Positions 5,712 through 8,237 of a DNA stretch of 8,237 bases are shown here, one piece after another; the first letter of the stretch is position 1, and every line of letters begins with the position of its first letter. Made by a program: the position numbers and the translations under genes. The stretch is from an uncultured Leuconostoc sp. (lineage in GTDB: Bacteria; Bacillota; Bacilli; Lactobacillales; Lactobacillaceae): assembly GCA_900554745.1 (NCBI GenBank), contig USIU01000043.1, positions 1 to 8,237 on the forward strand, written 5' to 3'. The notes beneath the pieces are model-generated. The model did not search any database and was not told the DNA's origin. It was given only the letters and a program-made list of their open reading frames with translations.

Positions 5712-6578
5712 ATGCGAAAATTTTTCCACAACTTTATGAAACATCGTGTTGCCGGACGTATCGGCGGGGCGGTCTTTTATGCCGTTATTGTCGCGGTCGC
5801 CATGGATTATTTCTGGCGGCCAGGGCATATTTATTCTTCCGGTTTTACCGGTTTTGCCCAATTAGTTTCAACGTTATCTGGTGGGCAGATTCCAGTTGGC
5901 TTGGCATTAGCTTTTGTTAATTTACCCATGTTGATGATTGCTTGGTGGCGATTATCATGGCGATTTGCGATTTTTACCACCTTGGCCGTTTTACTCAGTG
6001 CGGCCTTTATCCCACTCTTTGATACGCATCGGGTATTAACGCCTGATCCGCTGATTAATGCGTTGTTTGGTGGCGCCCTAAATGGGATGGCTGTTGGGAC
6101 AGCGTTGCGTTATGGGGTTGGAACGGGCGGCCTTGATGTGATTGGCATCTTGGTGAAAAAGAAGTTTGGCTTTAAGATGGGGCCAGTCAATCTTGGCTTC
6201 AATGCGCTAATTATGATCGGCGCGGGATTGACGTATGGTTGGAAATACGCGCTGTACTCTATTGTCGGCGTGATTGTGAGTTCACGCATGATTGATGCTT
6301 TTTATACCCGCCAACAGCAAATGCAAGTGATGATTATTACAACGAAACCTGACGAAATGGTGCAAGCGATTTATGATAAAATGCGTCGTGGCGTGACGAT
6401 TATCAATGATGCACGGGGTGGTTATACTGGTGAAGGACGATCAGTGTTGTTAACTGTGATTACCGAACAAGAGCGTTACGAACTACGTGAAGCGATGCAA
6501 GCTGTGGATGAAGCCGCGTTTTCATCGACTTGGAAGATTGAACATACCGTGGGTCGTTTCTATGAACCAGAGCTATAA
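5712..6578 (+). CDS. YitT-family membrane protein (membrane domain plus DUF2179)
   Basis: This 288-aa protein is typical in length and order for the YitT/DUF161 family. It has a multi-helix membrane domain (about residues 14-195) followed by a cytoplasmic DUF2179 domain (about 203-285). The membrane part contains SSGFTGFAQLVSTLSGG (42-58) and the conserved GVGTGGLDVIG (135-145). The DUF2179 part has the pattern RRGVTIINDARGGYTGEGR (225-243). The transported substrate of most YitT proteins is unknown, and I assign none. ATG 5712 is the first in-frame start after a TAA at 5697 but has an unusually distant ribosome site. ATG 5736 is an alternative, also without a good site. The stop codon lies in the base of the downstream terminator. 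Confidence 0.88.
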   Translation: MRKFFHNFMKHRVAGRIGGAVFYAVIVAVAMDYFWRPGHIYSSGFTGFAQLVSTLSGGQIPVGLALAFVNLPMLMIAWWRLSWRFAIFTTLAVLLSAAFIPLFDTHRVLTPDPLINALFGGALNGMAVGTALRYGVGTGGLDVIGILVKKKFGFKMGPVNLGFNALIMIGAGLTYGWKYALYSIVGVIVSSRMIDAFYTRQQQMQVMIITTKPDEMVQAIYDKMRRGVTIINDARGGYTGEGRSVLLTVITEQERYELREAMQAVDEAAFSSTWKIEHTVGRFYEPEL

Positions 6579-6608
6579 AAAAGCGAACCGTGAGATTCGC
6601 TTTTTTAT
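6575..6608. terminator. Bidirectional terminator between convergent genes
   Basis: AAAAAAGCGAA (6577-6587) pairs with TTCGCTTTTTT (6596-6606) across an 8-base loop, and AT/AT extends the base by two pairs. Both strands give a hairpin with a U-run, so it can end the YitT-family transcript rightward and the permease transcript leftward. It includes the YitT-family stop codon and lies 3 bases from the permease stop. Confidence 0.9.
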
Positions 6609-6611
6609 TGG

Positions 6612-8009
6612 TTAATTTTTTACGCCTTTAAAGCGTTGGTGAACCAGGGCACCAAAGATGATAGTGAAAACAATGGCCCCAATTGCTGACATACGTGTAT
6701 CAGATTGGAAGAATAGACTAAGATAAATGGCCACGAAGAAGAGCAAGGTTAGTGGACTGGTCACTTGATAGCCAGGCATTTTGAAGCCATCAGGCATAAA
6801 ATCAGCTGATTCACGGAACTTACGATGGGCATACATCGTTAAGCCGTATACAATGATATACATGTTTGACGAAATGGCTGTAATGAAACTAAAGGCCGAC
6901 GTGATTTGTGGGATTGCGCTAATAATGGGTGAGAAGATGACTAGAGCTGAAGTGAAGAGGATGGCATTGGCCGGAATACCCAGCTTAGAAATTTTACCAA
7001 AAGGCGCCATGATTGTGGTATTTGATTCCTTTGCCAACTGATAAAAATGCCGACCCGCAGAATAGAGCGCTGAATTCAAGGCTGAAGCCGCCGACGTGAG
7101 GACAACAAAATTAATCACGGTTGCGGCTGCCTTGAAGCCAGCTAATTCAAACACCATCACGAAAGGACTTTCACCCGGTGTTTTAGCAATGACATGCCAG
7201 TTAATAATTGACATAATAATGGTCATGGCCCCAAGATAGAAAATTAAAATACGGAAGATAATCGTATTAATCGCACGTGGTAAGACTTGGCGTGGATTTT
7301 GTGTTTCGGCTGTCGTAATCCCGACAAACTCCATACCTTGAAAGGCGAAGAAAACCATGGGAAAGGCGGCAAAGAACATGGCCGGTCCGTTAGGGAATAG
7401 CGAGAAATTGTGGGTGATATTACCAAATGAGGCAATCGTATGGCCGCCGGATGCGGGGGCTTGGAAGCCGGTAAAAATCAAGAATAAACCAGTGGCAATC
7501 ATGGCCAGAATGGCGATAATCTTAATCATGGCAAACCAATATTCAGTTTCGCCGAAAATTTTAACTGCGACCAGATTAACCAAAGTGAGGATAGCTAGGA
7601 AAACCAGTTGAATCAACCAGGTGTGCCAAGTTGGAAACCAGAACTTGACATAAGTTGATACCGCTGTTAATTCGGCCATCGCAACGAAGGTCAAGCCAAT
7701 CCAGTAGGACCACCCAGCAAAATAACCAGCCCCAGCGCCGACGTAGCGGCTAATAAACGATACAAATGTGTGTTGGGTTGGATCGGCATAAAGCATTTCC
7801 CCGATGCCACGCATCATCAAGAAGAAAAATGCGCCAAGAATGGCATAAACAATCAAAATTGATGGACCAGTTTTGGCAATCGAATTCCCGGCCCCTAAAA
7901 ACAAGCCCGTCCCAATCGTGCCGCCGATCGCAATCATTTGAACATGCTTCTTTTTAAGACCACGGACAGTGCCGTCTGCGTTAGTTGCTAAATCTGTGTA
8001 TTCAATCAT
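6612..8009 (-). CDS. Amino acid permease, APC superfamily (AAT-type)
   Basis: This 465-aa integral membrane transporter, with about 12 predicted helices, probably moves amino acids with protons. Family hallmarks are GGTIGTGLFLGAG (29-41) in the first helix, RGIGEMLYADP (67-77), FGETEYWFAMIKI (152-164), and FQGMEFVGITTAETQNPRQVLPRAI in the middle. Length and layout fit the family, and the substrate cannot be read from sequence. The frame is open up to 8099, but GGAGG at 8017-8021 gives ideal 7-base spacing to ATG 8009, and family proteins start with a short hydrophilic tail before RGLKKKHVQMIAIGG. The gene converges with the YitT-family gene and lies downstream of a PucR-type regulator gene on the same strand, which may or may not control it. 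Confidence 0.92.
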   Translation of the reverse strand: MIEYTDLATNADGTVRGLKKKHVQMIAIGGTIGTGLFLGAGNSIAKTGPSILIVYAILGAFFFLMMRGIGEMLYADPTQHTFVSFISRYVGAGAGYFAGWSYWIGLTFVAMAELTAVSTYVKFWFPTWHTWLIQLVFLAILTLVNLVAVKIFGETEYWFAMIKIIAILAMIATGLFLIFTGFQAPASGGHTIASFGNITHNFSLFPNGPAMFFAAFPMVFFAFQGMEFVGITTAETQNPRQVLPRAINTIIFRILIFYLGAMTIIMSIINWHVIAKTPGESPFVMVFELAGFKAAATVINFVVLTSAASALNSALYSAGRHFYQLAKESNTTIMAPFGKISKLGIPANAILFTSALVIFSPIISAIPQITSAFSFITAISSNMYIIVYGLTMYAHRKFRESADFMPDGFKMPGYQVTSPLTLLFFVAIYLSLFFQSDTRMSAIGAIVFTIIFGALVHQRFKGVKN

Positions 8010-8014
8010 ATGTG

Positions 8015-8021
8015 AACCTCC
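8015..8021 (-). promoter_or_regulatory. Permease ribosome binding site (decides the start)
   Basis: On the minus strand this reads GGAGGTT, placing GGAGG 7 bases before ATG 8009. It lies inside the upstream in-frame extension and argues against the longer 495-residue reading. Confidence 0.88.
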
Positions 8022-8142
8022 GGTTATCGTGGCCAAAAAAAAGAGCCAATATAAACATATTAGCAGTTTTAAAGCACAAGATATCTGGAAGTCTGACAAA
8101 AAATAACGAATATTTTGTGCACATTAAATAAAAATTGTTCGG
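8022..8142. other. Intergenic region between regulator fragment and permease gene
   Basis: No gene is seen. On the minus strand there are AT-rich promoter-like pieces (TTGTCA at 8099-8094; TGCTAATAT and TTTATATT further down), but no pair with a good -35, -10 and 16-18 spacing. The permease promoter is therefore not assigned to a position. A weak terminator candidate lies at its regulator-side end. Confidence 0.5.
8098..8141 (-). terminator. Weak candidate terminator of the PucR-type gene
   Basis: On the minus strand CGAA-CA-ATTTT (from 8141) can pair with AAAAT-A-TTCG (ending 8107) around an internal loop, followed by TTATTTTTT. The stem is AT-rich and interrupted and its loop is long, so termination would be inefficient at best. 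Confidence 0.3.
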
Positions 8143-8237
8143 TTAAATCAGTAAGAGTGCTAATTGAATATCAACCAAGACGTCAGGCATTTCTAAATCA
8201 ACGCCAAGGAGTTCGCTAATTCGCTTTAAACGGTAAG
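8143..8237 (-). CDS. PucR/CdaR-type transcriptional regulator, C-terminal end only
   Basis: The minus strand has 30 complete codons open to the right edge, ending at TAA 8145-8143. The peptide contains YRLKRISELLGVDLEMPDV and then an IQLALLL-like end. This matches the characteristic C-terminal helix-turn-helix tail of PucR/CdaR-family regulators (pattern YRLxRIxELxGxDLxxPxxxxxLxLAL). The N-terminal sensing region lies outside the window, so the effector is unknown. It is the gene upstream of the amino-acid permease on the same strand, 133 bases away, which makes regulation of the permease possible but unproven. No ATG start or ribosome site is visible because only the end is present. Confidence 0.72.
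   Translation of the reverse strand, partial: YRLKRISELLGVDLEMPDVLVDIQLALLLI

Noticed and set aside
5571..5861. Minus-strand open frame of 96 codons over the malR-YitT gap and the start of the YitT-family gene
   Set aside because: It overlaps a recognised family gene on the other strand, matches no family I know and has no convincing ribosome site; it is a shadow frame.
8010..8099. 30-residue upstream extension of the amino-acid permease
   Set aside because: The perfect GGAGG site lies inside it, 7 bases before ATG 8009, and the family N-terminus matches the shorter form.
1..8237. Mobile element, CRISPR array, tRNA, rRNA, toxin-antitoxin or defence system
   Set aside because: I read both strands and saw no transposase, terminal repeats, regular spaced repeats, RNA gene signatures or defence-type proteins; every long frame is explained by transporter, regulator or YitT-family genes.

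Overview
This window looks like ordinary chromosome of a low-to-moderate GC Gram-positive bacterium, most likely a lactic acid bacterium (Lactobacillaceae; a Weissella- or Leuconostoc-like host is my guess and is not proven). The reasons are strong AGGAGG-type ribosome sites, cre-like CcpA/LacI-family operators, simple hairpin-plus-U terminators, a Firmicute-type MalF with an extra N-terminal region, and YitT-family and PucR-family proteins.

Left two thirds (1-5545): a maltose/maltodextrin-type ABC importer locus. The ATPase gene (malK/msmK-like, cut by the left edge) is read leftward. The substrate-binding protein and two permease genes (malE, malF, malG) are read rightward. Between the two units lies a 352-bp control region with three cre/LacI-type operators. 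Two of them each supply the -35 of a predicted divergent promoter, and the third sits on the predicted malK start site. malEFG ends in a strong terminator. A LacI/GalR-family regulator (malR-like) follows at once from its own extended -10 promoter. The working model is that MalE captures an alpha-glucan oligosaccharide outside the cell, MalF and MalG form the channel, MalK powers it, and the local repressor and/or CcpA switch both arms at the shared operators. No maltose phosphorylase, glycosidase or phosphoglucomutase gene is in the window, so the substrate is inferred from family resemblance only.

Right third (5546-8237): a YitT-family membrane protein gene (rightward) converges on an amino-acid permease gene (leftward), and they share one bidirectional terminator. 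At the right edge is the C-terminal end of a PucR/CdaR-type regulator gene, also leftward and upstream of the permease.

I found no mobile element, CRISPR array, rRNA or tRNA, and no undescribed multi-gene system. The points worth a second look are the control-region architecture, a MalE with no lipobox and no cysteine at all, a hairpin between malE and malF, and an oddly long ribosome-site-to-start spacing around a palindrome in front of the YitT-family gene.
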